From Candidatus Trichofilum aggregatum (GTDB taxonomy: Bacteria; Chloroflexota; Anaerolineae; Promineifilales; Promineifilaceae): a stretch of 64,000 nt of DNA. The stretch lies in assembly GCA_016716885.1 (NCBI GenBank), contig JADJUV010000009.1:24690-88689 (forward strand), written 5' to 3'. Every line of letters begins with the position of its first letter. Position 1 is the first letter of the stretch. The position numbers and the translations under genes are program-made. The notes beneath the pieces are model-generated. The model did not search any database. It was not told the DNA's origin and saw only the letters and a list, made by a program, of their open reading frames with translations. Shown here in pieces: positions 26,844 through 37,034 of this stretch.

Positions 26844-29800
26844 TCACCTGATTTGAGACACGGGAATTGTAAAGGCAAAAGTTGTTCCCTGGCCCAGTTC
26901 GCTTTCCAGCCAGATGTTACCACGGTGTAAATCAACGATCCCCTTGGTGATAGACAAGCCCAAACCTGTGCCCGGCGACGTGCGAATGTTGCTGTCTTCG
27001 GAGCGGAAGAATTTGGTGAAAAGTCGGGCCTGATCCTCAGCCGAAATGCCATAGCCGGTATCTTTTACCGCACAAACAACAATGGGTTGAGGGATGGACA
27101 AGCCATTATCTGGAGTGGTGTAATCTGCTTTGACCGTTACCGTGACTTCGGTATCGGCGGGGGAATATTTGTAAGCGTTGCTCAACAGGTTGGTTAATAC
27201 TTGCACCAACCGGGAATGGTCACCCATAACCGGTGGCAGATCATTGGGCATATCGAGGTGAACAGTGATGTTTTTACCCTCGTGGATACCCCGGGTAGCT
27301 TGCATGGTTTCGCTGACCACATTGGCGAAGGCAATGGGTTCCAAATGCACGTTTAACTGACCCGTCTCAATGCGGGAGATGTCGGTCAGGTCTTTGATCA
27401 GGTTATCCATGCGTTTGATGTTGGCGGTGATGGTTTCCAGGAAAGATTTCTGTTTATCGTTGACTTCGCCGGTGAGGCCTGCCAGCATAAGGTCCGTATA
27501 ACCACGAATGGCGGTGATGGGGGTTTTGAGTTCATGGGAGACCATGGAGACGAACTCGGATTTGGCCCGGTTGGCTTCGTTGACTTGTTCGTACAGTTGG
27601 GCGTTGGCGATGGAAGTGGCGGCGACGTTGACCAGGCTCGCGGCCGCGTCCAGGTCTTCCTCATCAAAATCATCATACTCATTGCTTTCTACCACCAAAG
27701 CTCCAATCACCTGTTGTTTGTGGACAATGGGCAGCGTTAATTGGGAGCGGGTGTGCGGCGCGGCCGCGAGATAGAGCGGCTCCAACTGCACATTCCGTGT
27801 CAGACGTGGCTCACCCGTGCGAATAACTTCCCCGGCCAGCCCCACCGTTGTTGCCTGAGCATCTGCGGGTAAAACAAAATCCCGGGCATAATTTTCACTC
27901 ACAAAAGCCACCAACCGATCATACTCATCCACCAACAAAATGCTGCCAGCCGTGGCTTCACAAATCAGCATAGCCCAATCCAGGGTCATTTCTAGCACCC
28001 GGTTCAAGTCCAACGTCGTGTTTAGATTGCGTCCCAACTGCTGGAGAATAGCTAATTCATGTACCCGCCGCTGGAGCGCCTGATCCGTTTGCTGGAGCAG
28101 GCGGGCATTATCCATTGCCACCACGGATTGCCCGGCAAACGTGTTAATGAGGGTCAAATCCATATCATTAAACGGTGCTTTGTTCCGTTTATTGACGATT
28201 TGCAGAACCCCCCACACTTCATTCTGGTGCACCAACGGCGCCGAAAGAATAGACTGTGTCGTGAACCGGGTGCTGCTATCCACCCCGGAAAACCAGCGGG
28301 GATCTTCTTGCGCTTTATTGACGATGGCTGGTTGTCCCGTCTGAGCAACGGTTCCCGCTACACCTGCCCCAAGGGGCAAACGTGTGCCCAGCAGGCTTTG
28401 CCCGGTAGGCCCACGCACAAGTTTAAACTCCAATTCGCCAGTATTTTGGTCTACGATCAAGAAGCTACCAGCTTCAGCATTGAGTAGTTCAATGGATTTA
28501 TCCAAAATCAAATCAAGCAAACTATCTGGCTCGCGGATGGAGTTGAGGGTGCGAATAACCTCGTTAAGGGTTTCCAATTGTTGGGCACGCTCTTTCGTCT
28601 GTTCGTTAGCCTGGAAACGGGCCAGAGCGGTGGCTGTATTACTGACATAAAAACTGAACAGTTGCCGCTGGCGCTCGGTAAAGGGGCGTTGGGTGGCTCC
28701 CCGTTTTCCTTGTATCAGGCCAATGGTTTCAGCCCCGGCATTCAGGGGCGCGGCCAACCATTCTCCACTATCGCTTTCTACCAACAACATTTGTCCGGTG
28801 GTTAAAACTTCTTGAATATGCGGGTCTTTGATGAGTTTGTCTGGCCCTTCGTAGTCCCGGCGACGGCGACTGTTTTCAATATAATAGGCGGTGTACATTT
28901 GCCGTGTGCCAGGCTCCCGCAAAATAATGGCAAAGTCCTGACATTGCAACAGACGTAACGAATCAGCCACAATAATTTCCAGCAGGGGGTCCAACTCCTG
29001 GGTGGTGTTGACGGCCTGGGAAAAGCGGCTGAGATCGTTCATTTCGGCCACCCGATTTTCCAGGCGACGCATAATCCGAACCCGTTCGATACCCAAAAGG
29101 GATTGATCGGCCAGAGCATTCAGGTAGTTAATTTCTTCGGTGCTGAACCGTTCGCTATTGTGTTTGCGTGAAAGGGTAATCCAGCCGATGAGTTGTTTGT
29201 TGCTCAGAAGGGGAACCAGAATGGCCGCATTCATCTGTTGACACAAGGCGCGATGCGGCCGCCATTCTTCGGGCCAGGCTTGTGCATCCACCAGGACCAA
29301 TGCGCCTCTGTCTTTGGCTAACAATTGTACAAAGGGATCGTCGGCTTCAATTTCGATATCTACACCGGTGGGGTATGGTTGGTAAAAAAACTGTTCGGTG
29401 TCGGGCAGGAAAAGCTGGACATCGGTGTGGGGCACGCCGCGGCGGGCGTATTGAATAAGAAGGGTGGCCCCCCCTTCTAGCTCGGCTACGGAGGTGAGTT
29501 CCTGGTTATAACGACGGAGCAGGGTTTCATATTGCGGCCGCGCCAGCACATACTCATCCACCAATATCTGCACCCGCTTACGAATAGGGTCAAAGAGAAA
29601 GGTGATAATCAATACCAGGGCAATGAGCAGGGCGGCATTTTCCGTGTTGACCGTGACCCCTAAAACCGAACTGACAAAGGTGGTGACCAGACCCAGCACC
29701 AGAATGAGGGCCAGCGTGAGTAAGCCATACGTTACCGCCCGCCGGAGTACCACATCTACATTGAGCAAACGGTAACGAATGATCGTGTAACCCATGCCCA

Positions 29801-30767
29801 ACGGGTACAAAATCGTGGGCAAAAAGAAGAGGGCAGGGTCAAAGGGGATGTAACCAGCATTCAGGAACCAGGTAATAATGGGGAAAAAAGAACAACAAGC
29901 GGCCAGAGTAATGACTCGTCCTTGTTGCCGGGCCAGCGGCACAGGTGAGGCAAAGGCCCGGTAAGCAAATAGCCCCAATGATAGGAGCATCATCACCCCA
30001 TCCACCACATACGTTACCCGCCAGGGAATAACGTAAAGCCAGGGGTTGTTCGAGCTATAGAAAACAGCCTGGCCCCATACAAATAGGGGCAGGGTAATCG
30101 CTAAGGGTAGCCATCGTAAAAACGGGTTTTGTTGCAATAGCCGGGGCCGATGGGGAAACTCAATAGCCGTATATAAATTAGCCGCCCCCACCCCCACAAG
30201 TCCGGTTAACCAGAGCCGACTCAAAACATGCGTGGTGAGCATGTCGTATAACCCACCTATGCCAAAGGCAGCGAATAGGGAAAACAGGGCAAAATATTGA
30301 GCTACAGAGGCATCGGGATGAACGCGAAAGGCCCAAAAACCCACCAGTAAAATAAATGCGCCGATGAGGTAGGGTAACCAGAAATTACGGCCAAATTCTT
30401 GATTACTGAGGGTGAAGAGAGGCAGCGTGAGGGTGCGTGATGAGCCATCAGGGTGGAGAAAGGTCATGCGCCATTCATCGCCCGGGTTGGCCGTTTCCAG
30501 CAAATTATCGAGTTGCTGACGGCTGGTAACGGCCTGATCATTAACGGCAACCAGACGTTCCGGCCATTTTAGGGGTGGGTTCTGTGATTTGCTCACCCAT
30601 TCAGAGCTACCAATATCATTAACCACCAGGTTGGGGTCAAAGAACAAACCAGGAAATGGGCGATTACGTGTGCCTAAGGCGGTAACGAGTAAGGCAACGT
30701 AAAGGATGCTACCGATGAGTAGCAAGCCGCTGACCAGGGATCGGCGTGTAGACTCTGAAAGGTTCAT
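26844..30767 (-). CDS. multi-GAF membrane sensor histidine kinase
   Basis: This 1307-residue protein has a helix at 10-31, an outside segment with a PDZ-like look (LVAVNDQAVTSRQQLDNLL) to about 125, then about eight helices to residue 395. Three or more GAF domains follow from about 420 to 1050. HisKA has the phospho-His in SMVSHELKTPITAIRGYTDL (about 1078). The ATPase domain has NLLSNAYKYSP, DTGYGISAED and SPGTGLGLSI. It senses a small molecule or redox state through GAF and passes phosphate to an unknown regulator; none is adjacent. The start overlaps the upstream gene's stop by ATGA. Confidence 0.9.
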   Translation of the reverse strand: MNLSESTRRSLVSGLLLIGSILYVALLVTALGTRNRPFPGLFFDPNLVVNDIGSSEWVSKSQNPPLKWPERLVAVNDQAVTSRQQLDNLLETANPGDEWRMTFLHPDGSSRTLTLPLFTLSNQEFGRNFWLPYLIGAFILLVGFWAFRVHPDASVAQYFALFSLFAAFGIGGLYDMLTTHVLSRLWLTGLVGVGAANLYTAIEFPHRPRLLQQNPFLRWLPLAITLPLFVWGQAVFYSSNNPWLYVIPWRVTYVVDGVMMLLSLGLFAYRAFASPVPLARQQGRVITLAACCSFFPIITWFLNAGYIPFDPALFFLPTILYPLGMGYTIIRYRLLNVDVVLRRAVTYGLLTLALILVLGLVTTFVSSVLGVTVNTENAALLIALVLIITFLFDPIRKRVQILVDEYVLARPQYETLLRRYNQELTSVAELEGGATLLIQYARRGVPHTDVQLFLPDTEQFFYQPYPTGVDIEIEADDPFVQLLAKDRGALVLVDAQAWPEEWRPHRALCQQMNAAILVPLLSNKQLIGWITLSRKHNSERFSTEEINYLNALADQSLLGIERVRIMRRLENRVAEMNDLSRFSQAVNTTQELDPLLEIIVADSLRLLQCQDFAIILREPGTRQMYTAYYIENSRRRRDYEGPDKLIKDPHIQEVLTTGQMLLVESDSGEWLAAPLNAGAETIGLIQGKRGATQRPFTERQRQLFSFYVSNTATALARFQANEQTKERAQQLETLNEVIRTLNSIREPDSLLDLILDKSIELLNAEAGSFLIVDQNTGELEFKLVRGPTGQSLLGTRLPLGAGVAGTVAQTGQPAIVNKAQEDPRWFSGVDSSTRFTTQSILSAPLVHQNEVWGVLQIVNKRNKAPFNDMDLTLINTFAGQSVVAMDNARLLQQTDQALQRRVHELAILQQLGRNLNTTLDLNRVLEMTLDWAMLICEATAGSILLVDEYDRLVAFVSENYARDFVLPADAQATTVGLAGEVIRTGEPRLTRNVQLEPLYLAAAPHTRSQLTLPIVHKQQVIGALVVESNEYDDFDEEDLDAAASLVNVAATSIANAQLYEQVNEANRAKSEFVSMVSHELKTPITAIRGYTDLMLAGLTGEVNDKQKSFLETITANIKRMDNLIKDLTDISRIETGQLNVHLEPIAFANVVSETMQATRGIHEGKNITVHLDMPNDLPPVMGDHSRLVQVLTNLLSNAYKYSPADTEVTVTVKADYTTPDNGLSIPQPIVVCAVKDTGYGISAEDQARLFTKFFRSEDSNIRTSPGTGLGLSITKGIVDLHRGNIWLESELGQGTTFAFTIPVSQIR

Positions 30768-33061
30768 TTGGGCAAGATGATCCGCAATGGTGACAACAGA
30801 AGGTGATTATCAATCCAATGTCCATCTGTGGCAACCCTATTTTGACGAAGCCCAGTGGTCTCGTCAAGGAGCGAAACGTGAATTTGATAGGAATTCGGGG
30901 CGATATTTGTAGGCATTAGTACCGTATGGGTGTCTATGATTTGTTGGCCGGGTTGCCAATCCGTGGTGGGAGACGTTCCATTGACGGGCCAGTTGTCAGC
31001 CTTAGCCAGCACACGTCCTTGGGCATCCACCAGATGTACTTCAACGGTATAGGTGGGCAGATCGGCCCGCAGAGCCTGCCAATATAGCGTTACATCTAGT
31101 GGTTCACCTGGTTGCAAGGCGCGGCCGCTATATTCATACCCCATTAGGCGAATTTCGTTGTTGAAATTGTGATCCTGTGGGTTGGGCACATCCCCCGGGG
31201 CGGGTTTCAGGTTGATGGTTCCCAGCACCAGGCTGTCGCCCAAATCCTGTCCATCGGCCCCAGTAATGCCAAGGCGATAACTATCGGGTGCGTAGAGGCC
31301 AATTGTGACGGTAAGGGTATCGGGCGCGTAAGCAGTTTCAGGCAGGTAAACACGCACAGAGTCTACAAAACGATCGCCGGGCCGCCATTCGCTACTGGGA
31401 AAGTTGCCTAGACCTGGGTGGGTATCCCGTTGGGTGACCAGTAGGTCCAAGCCGTTGGTTAGATGGACAAAGAGGATGTAGTTACCTGGTGGTTGACCGG
31501 TCACTTGCCAGTACAGGTCAATATCTAATGGCTCACCCGGGTGCAGAGTGGTTGTGCTCAGGTTGTAGCCTTGCAGGTTGGCAAAAAAATCAAACTGGGC
31601 CTGGGTGGGGTTGGGGATGGGGGATGTGGCGGTGAAGAGGCGCGGCCGCGCATACGCCGGTTGTAAGTAACCAAACAAGGCCACTAAAGCCAGGGCCAAC
31701 ATCGCCATCATGGTAAACTGAGAAATGTATACTGGTAATCGCAATCGCGTTGTTGGCGAGGAAATGAGGACGGCGAGAAAAGTGAAGGCCCGTTCCATTC
31801 CGGCGATCATAAGCAGAACAAGCGCTGGTAAACCAGGAAAGAAAAATCGTCCCATGGAACCGGCAGGGCTGACCAGCATGTAAGCGAAGACGACGGCGGC
31901 GAAGAGGGCTACAGTGAGGATGAGATAGGGGATGGATGAGGCGAGGGGACGAGAGGGCGAGGGGGCGGTTGAAGAAACAGATCGCCTGGAGTTGATGAGT
32001 TCAAGGAAAAGGCCCGCGGCCGCGAACAGGGTCACGCCCCACAATAGCTGATACACCATGGGTGGCAAAGGAATCTGGCCGAAACCAAAACGCCCCCATA
32101 AACTACTCCACACCGATGACCATTCACTCCAGGCAACGCCCAAACTCTCCAGCGGATCTCGCACCCCCCAGAGAGCCGTCACCTCTTTAAATCCGGTCGG
32201 ATCACCATATAAAGCATAGTTGCGGATGAACCACCAGCCCGCCAGCAGCAAGGTGACACCCGCAATGAGGATGTTAACTTCTAGCCAGCGTCGCGCCTGT
32301 TTCTTGCGCCAGGCTACCCAACTTATCACGATTTCAATGAGGATCGCGGCCGCGGCCATATTAAATTTGCTCAACAGGGCAAACCCAAAAGCCAGCCCCA
32401 GCCACACCCCCCACTTCCGGCTCAATCCGGTGGGATCATGTAACAGCCGTACCCCGGTATAGGTAATAGCCGCCCCACTACAGGCGGCGATAACATCATT
32501 GTTGATAGCCCCCGCCATGTAAAGAAACATGGGGTTAAAGGCCAGGAGCGCGGCCGCGGCCGCGGCCAACCAGCGCTCCTCAGGCCACAAAATCCGGCCC
32601 GTGGCCCAGGTTAACCAGACTACCCCCGCCCCAATCAACACATTAATGGCCCGAACGATATGCGCAGCCAACGCATCACCCCGCCAGGGAAAATTCTCAT
32701 TGACCGAATGTAAATATTGACTCTTGTTATCCACCCCCACTTCACCATACCGGTAGGCCCAAAACGGATTTCCCGGCGGGGTATAACAAAGCGGGTGATC
32801 CGTTTTGATCCAGGCCGTGGCTAAAGCTCCCAGGACATAAAACAGGGGGGGATGATGGCTTTGTGAACGGCAAGCTTCTTCTCCCTGTACAGGCAAGCGT
32901 CCATTTTCCACTAAATAACGCACAAACCGATAGTGGCGTAGCTCATCTGTCGCTTCATGCAAGGGGTTAATTACACTATAGGCAAGCCCTAAGCTCAAAA
33001 AAGCCAACAGGATAAGCACAATTAACCAATCACGACGCAGACCAACAACGATACGATTCAT
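30764..33061 (-). CDS. polytopic glycosyltransferase-like membrane protein (GT-C type)
   Basis: The 765-residue protein has around ten membrane helices in the first 470 residues. NPLHEATDELRHYRFVRYLV in the first outside loop carries the acidic D-E pair typical of GT-C/DUF2142-like transferases, and RSQSHHPPLFYVLG follows. Two beta-sandwich-like repeats at about 490-620 and 640-760 each contain L-x-PGEPLD(I/V)(D/T)LYWQ, a periplasmic module. It probably moves sugars from a polyprenyl carrier to a protein or glycan outside the membrane. It is coupled to the histidine kinase by a four-base overlap. Substrate unknown. Confidence 0.7.
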   Translation of the reverse strand: MNRIVVGLRRDWLIVLILLAFLSLGLAYSVINPLHEATDELRHYRFVRYLVENGRLPVQGEEACRSQSHHPPLFYVLGALATAWIKTDHPLCYTPPGNPFWAYRYGEVGVDNKSQYLHSVNENFPWRGDALAAHIVRAINVLIGAGVVWLTWATGRILWPEERWLAAAAAALLAFNPMFLYMAGAINNDVIAACSGAAITYTGVRLLHDPTGLSRKWGVWLGLAFGFALLSKFNMAAAAILIEIVISWVAWRKKQARRWLEVNILIAGVTLLLAGWWFIRNYALYGDPTGFKEVTALWGVRDPLESLGVAWSEWSSVWSSLWGRFGFGQIPLPPMVYQLLWGVTLFAAAGLFLELINSRRSVSSTAPSPSRPLASSIPYLILTVALFAAVVFAYMLVSPAGSMGRFFFPGLPALVLLMIAGMERAFTFLAVLISSPTTRLRLPVYISQFTMMAMLALALVALFGYLQPAYARPRLFTATSPIPNPTQAQFDFFANLQGYNLSTTTLHPGEPLDIDLYWQVTGQPPGNYILFVHLTNGLDLLVTQRDTHPGLGNFPSSEWRPGDRFVDSVRVYLPETAYAPDTLTVTIGLYAPDSYRLGITGADGQDLGDSLVLGTINLKPAPGDVPNPQDHNFNNEIRLMGYEYSGRALQPGEPLDVTLYWQALRADLPTYTVEVHLVDAQGRVLAKADNWPVNGTSPTTDWQPGQQIIDTHTVLMPTNIAPNSYQIHVSLLDETTGLRQNRVATDGHWIDNHLLLSPLRIILPK

Positions 33062-33159
33062 GGGAGTGATTGGTTAATTCCTTAAAACGGGGGTAAGAAG
33101 TAAAGCTAAGGTGAGGAATACCTGGGCACACAACTAGAACAGGTTTCTAAACGATCAAT

Positions 33160-33930
33160 CTACGGGATACAAATAACATCCGCACCATAAATGGTACGGT
33201 TAGCATCCAACCGATTAAGTTGGGCAATCACATCCACGGTTGTATTGCGGGTGCGGGCAATACTGAATACCGTATCATGATCCCTTACTACATAAGCCAG
33301 ATACCCAGGGCAATAGGCCGGATTGGCATAAGGTAAACGCTCAATAACCGTTCCGGGCACCAAATCATGGGCATCAACACCATGCAAAGCCATAAGTTCG
33401 ATAGCACTATTATTTGCCAGGGCGATGCTATACAGGCTATCCCCTTGCAAAACTGTGTATGATTTGAAAATAACCTTATCAACATTGGCCGGAACGAGGG
33501 CGGCTGTGGTTACCTGTACCTGTATGGGAGGCGTTGTGGGCACAATCACCTCAATGGCTGTAGGCTGGGGCGTAGGCACGGGTTGTACCAGATTGGGGTC
33601 TGTCGTTACCTGTGGTTGCTCCACGGGCGCTGGTGCAGGTTGGTTTTGAGCAGACCATTGCGCATCGGTGAGCATATCTTTGCTATTGAGTATATCTAGT
33701 TGCACGCTCATGCCCTCGACGACGACGATCTCCGTACGGCGGTCAGAGAGTGTAGGCACAGCCAGAGGGTCGGTGTTAAGAGCTGCGGCCGCTTGAGCAG
33801 TTGCGGCCGCGGCCGCGTCATCTTCACTCCCCTGGTTGGGTAACAAAAGCCAAAATACGGCCAGGGCCAACAAACTGGCAAACAACAGCGTGGCCAATGT
33901 CATACGTACAACGGAAGGTGAACGAAACAC
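33160..33930 (-). CDS. membrane-anchored protein with two LysM domains
   Basis: This 256-residue protein has one N-terminal helix (TLATLLFASLLALAVFWLLL), an Ala/Pro/Thr-rich linker to about 150, and two LysM-type repeats: YTVLQGDSLYSIALANN near 155 and YVVRDHDTVFSIARTRNTTV near 212. LysM domains bind peptidoglycan or related glycans. The GCGGCCGC runs in the linker encode Ala-rich stretches after the helix. It lies 98 bases upstream of the glycosyltransferase-like gene on the same strand. No catalytic domain is present. Confidence 0.85.
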   Translation of the reverse strand: MFRSPSVVRMTLATLLFASLLALAVFWLLLPNQGSEDDAAAAATAQAAAALNTDPLAVPTLSDRRTEIVVVEGMSVQLDILNSKDMLTDAQWSAQNQPAPAPVEQPQVTTDPNLVQPVPTPQPTAIEVIVPTTPPIQVQVTTAALVPANVDKVIFKSYTVLQGDSLYSIALANNSAIELMALHGVDAHDLVPGTVIERLPYANPAYCPGYLAYVVRDHDTVFSIARTRNTTVDVIAQLNRLDANRTIYGADVICIP

Positions 33931-34088
33931 CTCAAATTCTCCTTAAGAGACCGGCTTATCAGGCAAGCCTCTCCATAGCTGAACCAGTGAGTTTATGTTA
34001 CACTTGCCCTAATCTTATGGCAAGTACCCCCCAAGTCATAAGGCTGACTGGTTGATAGCTGCAAGGCTGTTTTCACAGGAGTTCCCCC

Positions 34089-35243
34089 ATGATCTATAAC
34101 CGAGAGAAACGTGAGGAATTGGAGCGACTGGCCCTGGCGCCGTATGCTACGGTGAGTGCTGACTCACGCGGCCGCGCCCACCCCGAACCTGAATCATCCA
34201 GCCGTACCGCCTTCCAAAAAGACCAAGATCGCATCATCCATACCACTACCTTTCGTCGCTTGGAGTACAAAACCCAGGTCTTCGTCATCCTGGAAGTAGA
34301 TCATTATCGGACCCGCCTTACCCACACCCTGGAAGTTGCCCAGCTAGGACGTTCTATCGCCGCTGGTTTAGGAGCCAATGCTGAACTCACCGAAGCCATC
34401 TGTCTGGCCCATGATTTAGGCCATCCACCTTTTGGTCATGCCGGGGAAGCCGCCCTGAATCGCCAGATGAAAGCGTATGACAGCAGCTTCAACCATAACA
34501 CCCAAAGCTACCGCATCGTCACCCTGCTAGAGAACCGCTATCCCCACTTCGCTGGCCTCAATCTTACCTATGAAACACGGGTCGGGATGCTTAAACATGA
34601 AACCACCTATGATAAAAGCGAAGCCACTAACTACGAGCCACATAAACGCCCCTCTATCGAAGCGCAAATAACCAATTTCGCCGACCCCATCGCCTACGAT
34701 TCCCATGATCTAGATGATGGATTACGGGCGGGGCTTTTCACGACAGTTGACCTTGATCAACTCGATTTATGGCAAGAATTACGCCAACGGATCAATTGGG
34801 GCAATCAACCCTTCACCACCCTGACCCGCCATGAGGTTATTCGGGAAATGGTTGGCTTGCTTGTATCCGATGTGGTGCAAACTACCTCCGCCGTTTTAAC
34901 TGAACAAAACATTGATTCGCCGGAGAAGGTGGAATACCATCCCACAACAGTCGTGCAATTCTCGCCCGCTGTGGCCGCAATGGTGAAGCAATTAAAAGGG
35001 TTTTTGTATGAGCACATGTATCGCCATTACCGCCTCATGCGGATGCAAAGCAAGGCAGAGCGTTTTGTCAGCGAGCTTTTCCAGGCATATGTCAAAGAGC
35101 CACGCATGTTGCCTACGGAAACACACAAACGGCTCAATTCGACTCCATTAGAACAAGTGGTAACCGATTATCTGGCGGGCATGACAGATCGTTATGCGCT
35201 AGAGGAATGGCAACGTCTCTTTGACCCCTTCACACTAGCCTAA
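34089..35243 (+). CDS. dgt: deoxyguanosinetriphosphate triphosphohydrolase-like protein
   Basis: This 384-residue HD-domain protein shows RRLEYKTQVF, DHYRTRLTHTLEVAQLGRSI and AICLAHDLGHPPFGHAGE (H...HD metal motif), and a later acidic YDSHDLDDGLRAG, the dGTPase pattern. It hydrolyses dNTPs to nucleoside and triphosphate. AGGAG precedes the ATG. The length fits the short type-2 dGTPase-like group rather than the 500-residue E. coli Dgt. It has its own unit, with a mobile element directly downstream. Confidence 0.92.
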   Translation: MIYNREKREELERLALAPYATVSADSRGRAHPEPESSSRTAFQKDQDRIIHTTTFRRLEYKTQVFVILEVDHYRTRLTHTLEVAQLGRSIAAGLGANAELTEAICLAHDLGHPPFGHAGEAALNRQMKAYDSSFNHNTQSYRIVTLLENRYPHFAGLNLTYETRVGMLKHETTYDKSEATNYEPHKRPSIEAQITNFADPIAYDSHDLDDGLRAGLFTTVDLDQLDLWQELRQRINWGNQPFTTLTRHEVIREMVGLLVSDVVQTTSAVLTEQNIDSPEKVEYHPTTVVQFSPAVAAMVKQLKGFLYEHMYRHYRLMRMQSKAERFVSELFQAYVKEPRMLPTETHKRLNSTPLEQVVTDYLAGMTDRYALEEWQRLFDPFTLA

Positions 35244-35277
35244 AGGTGTTTTTAATGACTCGACATTGGCTTTATTG

Positions 35278-35620
35278 GGCATGGTTCAAAAACGACCCAT
35301 TCGCGTTTGCAAATTCGGTGCCAAATTGTCATTCCGAGGTCTGCCGAGGAATCTTTTTAGCGAGCCAATAGAGAGATCCCTCGTTCCGAAGACGCCACTA
35401 CTCAGAAACTGTCATTCTGACGAGTCTTCGAGGAAGAATCCCGACGAGCTAGATGTACGGGATGCTTCACTCCGAAGACTCCGTACACTTCGTGGCGTAC
35501 CTACAGCATGACAAATCAAAGTTTCTGCACTCATTGAACGGGCACTCTGCCCGTGGATACTCTCGGAATGACAGCTATGACTACTTTGTAAAGGACATCT
35601 TCCACTTTCTGAACCATACC
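35278..35620. mobile_element. MITE-like element, GGCATGGTTCA family, copy 1
   Basis: GGCATGGTTCA (35278-35288) and TGAACCATACC (35610-35620, one mismatch) are inverted ends. The first 95 bp match the element at 54307, including CATTCCGAGGTC and GAGGAATCTTTT. The 8-bp flanks CTTTATTG and CGTTTTTG agree at six positions, a decayed duplication. The interior carries extra ATTC(C/T)GA hairpins. It fills most of 35244-35701. Confidence 0.7.
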
Positions 35621-35701
35621 CGTTTTTGTACTGACCTCTGGAGATTGAGCGATTAAGAGATTTCCTGAGGTTGTCCAAATTTTCGCCAAAGTTGAGTGAA
35701 T

Positions 35702-35734
35702 AAAAAAAAGCCGGGCAAATTGCCCGGCTTTTTT
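35702..35734. terminator. bidirectional rho-independent terminator
   Basis: GCCGGGCAA and TTGCCCGGC pair around a tiny loop, with an A-tract on one side and a T-tract on the other. It ends the minus-strand gene at 35767 and can stop plus-strand transcripts as well. Confidence 0.9.
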
Positions 35735-35766
35735 ATTGTTTATGGGATTGTTCGGAGATGGTTCTG

Positions 35767-36792
35767 TTAATAGTCCAACATATCATCAGCACCACTACCA
35801 CCTTCGGCCCCTTCTTTCGCCCAGGCAGAAAGCTCAATGGTCGCTCGCTCCAGGTAGCTATCGGGGGGTAGGTCCGGGCTTGTGCCGTATTCCATGTCCA
35901 TGATGCGGGCGTTGATGATGAGGGCGTTTGTCTCAAGAGCGACAATTTCACCCGGTCGGAGCAAAGCCGGTTCACCTTTGGTTGCCAGCTTGGCTCTGAT
36001 AGCATCGTCATAGTAGGCGTGCTGGGTCATGATCACTTTGGTAATAGTGCGGATATCGTTTTTATCAAACAGCCACACTTCGATAGCAGTCACATTTTTG
36101 GGACTATCACCACCAAGGGATTCAGAGATACCAACACCACATTCACCCAGGAAGTCGCCGTTACCATTTTCGATGCTAAAGGAGTCATCGTAAGTATCAT
36201 GACCACGGTTGTACGTGGTGGTGAAGCGAGCGATGGGGGTCATCATCGCATTGGCGGACATACCTGGCTCCACCATAGGGCCTTCGGTGGGTTTGTCCAC
36301 ATGCATTTCGTAGCTGGGTCGGGTGGAACCGCCACGGCGAGTGGCAATGCGGTAGATGAGGAATAGTACCAGCAGAAGAACGATGAGTAAGAGGCAAATG
36401 GTGAAGAGTGAGGAGCCACTATCGGCTTCTGCGACAGGTACAGCACTAATTTGACCACACCCAAGGTTATCGGTGATCGCGGCCGCGAGCGCCAGCAAAC
36501 GTTGTTGGTCAGCCGGGTCTGGTTCCGTCTGGGCTAGCAGGCAAATTTCTTGCGCTGCTCCAGGCCAACTCACAAAAGCATCTTTCGCTCTCTGGACATC
36601 CAAACGAGACGAATATGAGTCAGCGACGGCTAAAACATAAGCTCGGCGGGTTGTATCGGCTAAATCCTGGGGCGCCCCATCTGTCCACTGAACAGGCCAC
36701 AACCCCCAGCCTAAAATGGGCAACCCAATAATTAAGCCCACAAGAAAACCCACGACGATACCTGCTATGGGCTGTTTGCGGATGAAATCCAT
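35767..36792 (-). CDS. two-helix membrane protein of unknown function
   Basis: I do not recognise the family. The 341 residues have a helix at about 10-32, an extracytoplasmic helical region to about 120, a second helix at 128-150 (LFTICLLLIVLLLVLFLIY), and a cytoplasmic domain of about 190 residues. That domain is rich in beta strands (IARFTTTYNRGHDTYDDSFSI, FLGECGVGI, VTAIEVWLFDKNDI), resembling an Ig- or C2-like fold. The acidic C-terminus ends DDMLDY. It stands alone between a terminator and the divergent argF gene. Confidence 0.75.
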   Translation of the reverse strand: MDFIRKQPIAGIVVGFLVGLIIGLPILGWGLWPVQWTDGAPQDLADTTRRAYVLAVADSYSSRLDVQRAKDAFVSWPGAAQEICLLAQTEPDPADQQRLLALAAAITDNLGCGQISAVPVAEADSGSSLFTICLLLIVLLLVLFLIYRIATRRGGSTRPSYEMHVDKPTEGPMVEPGMSANAMMTPIARFTTTYNRGHDTYDDSFSIENGNGDFLGECGVGISESLGGDSPKNVTAIEVWLFDKNDIRTITKVIMTQHAYYDDAIRAKLATKGEPALLRPGEIVALETNALIINARIMDMEYGTSPDLPPDSYLERATIELSAWAKEGAEGGSGADDMLDY

Positions 36793-37034
36793 ATGTCACC
36801 TACCTTAAACAAATGCACGCTTGTTTCGATAAATGGTTCTGACGGAACACCATGCGCTGGTGACATCCCCTCTTGATGGCAATGTTATCATAACTCTAGA
36901 GGGCGTACAAATTTTATGTTGACAAGAAAGGAGAAGGAACCCGCTATACACTACGTTAATCTTGGGGGCTGTGTTATACTTTCTATGGCGTTTTCTTAAT
37001 AAATCCACCATAAACGATATAGATAAAGAAACCC

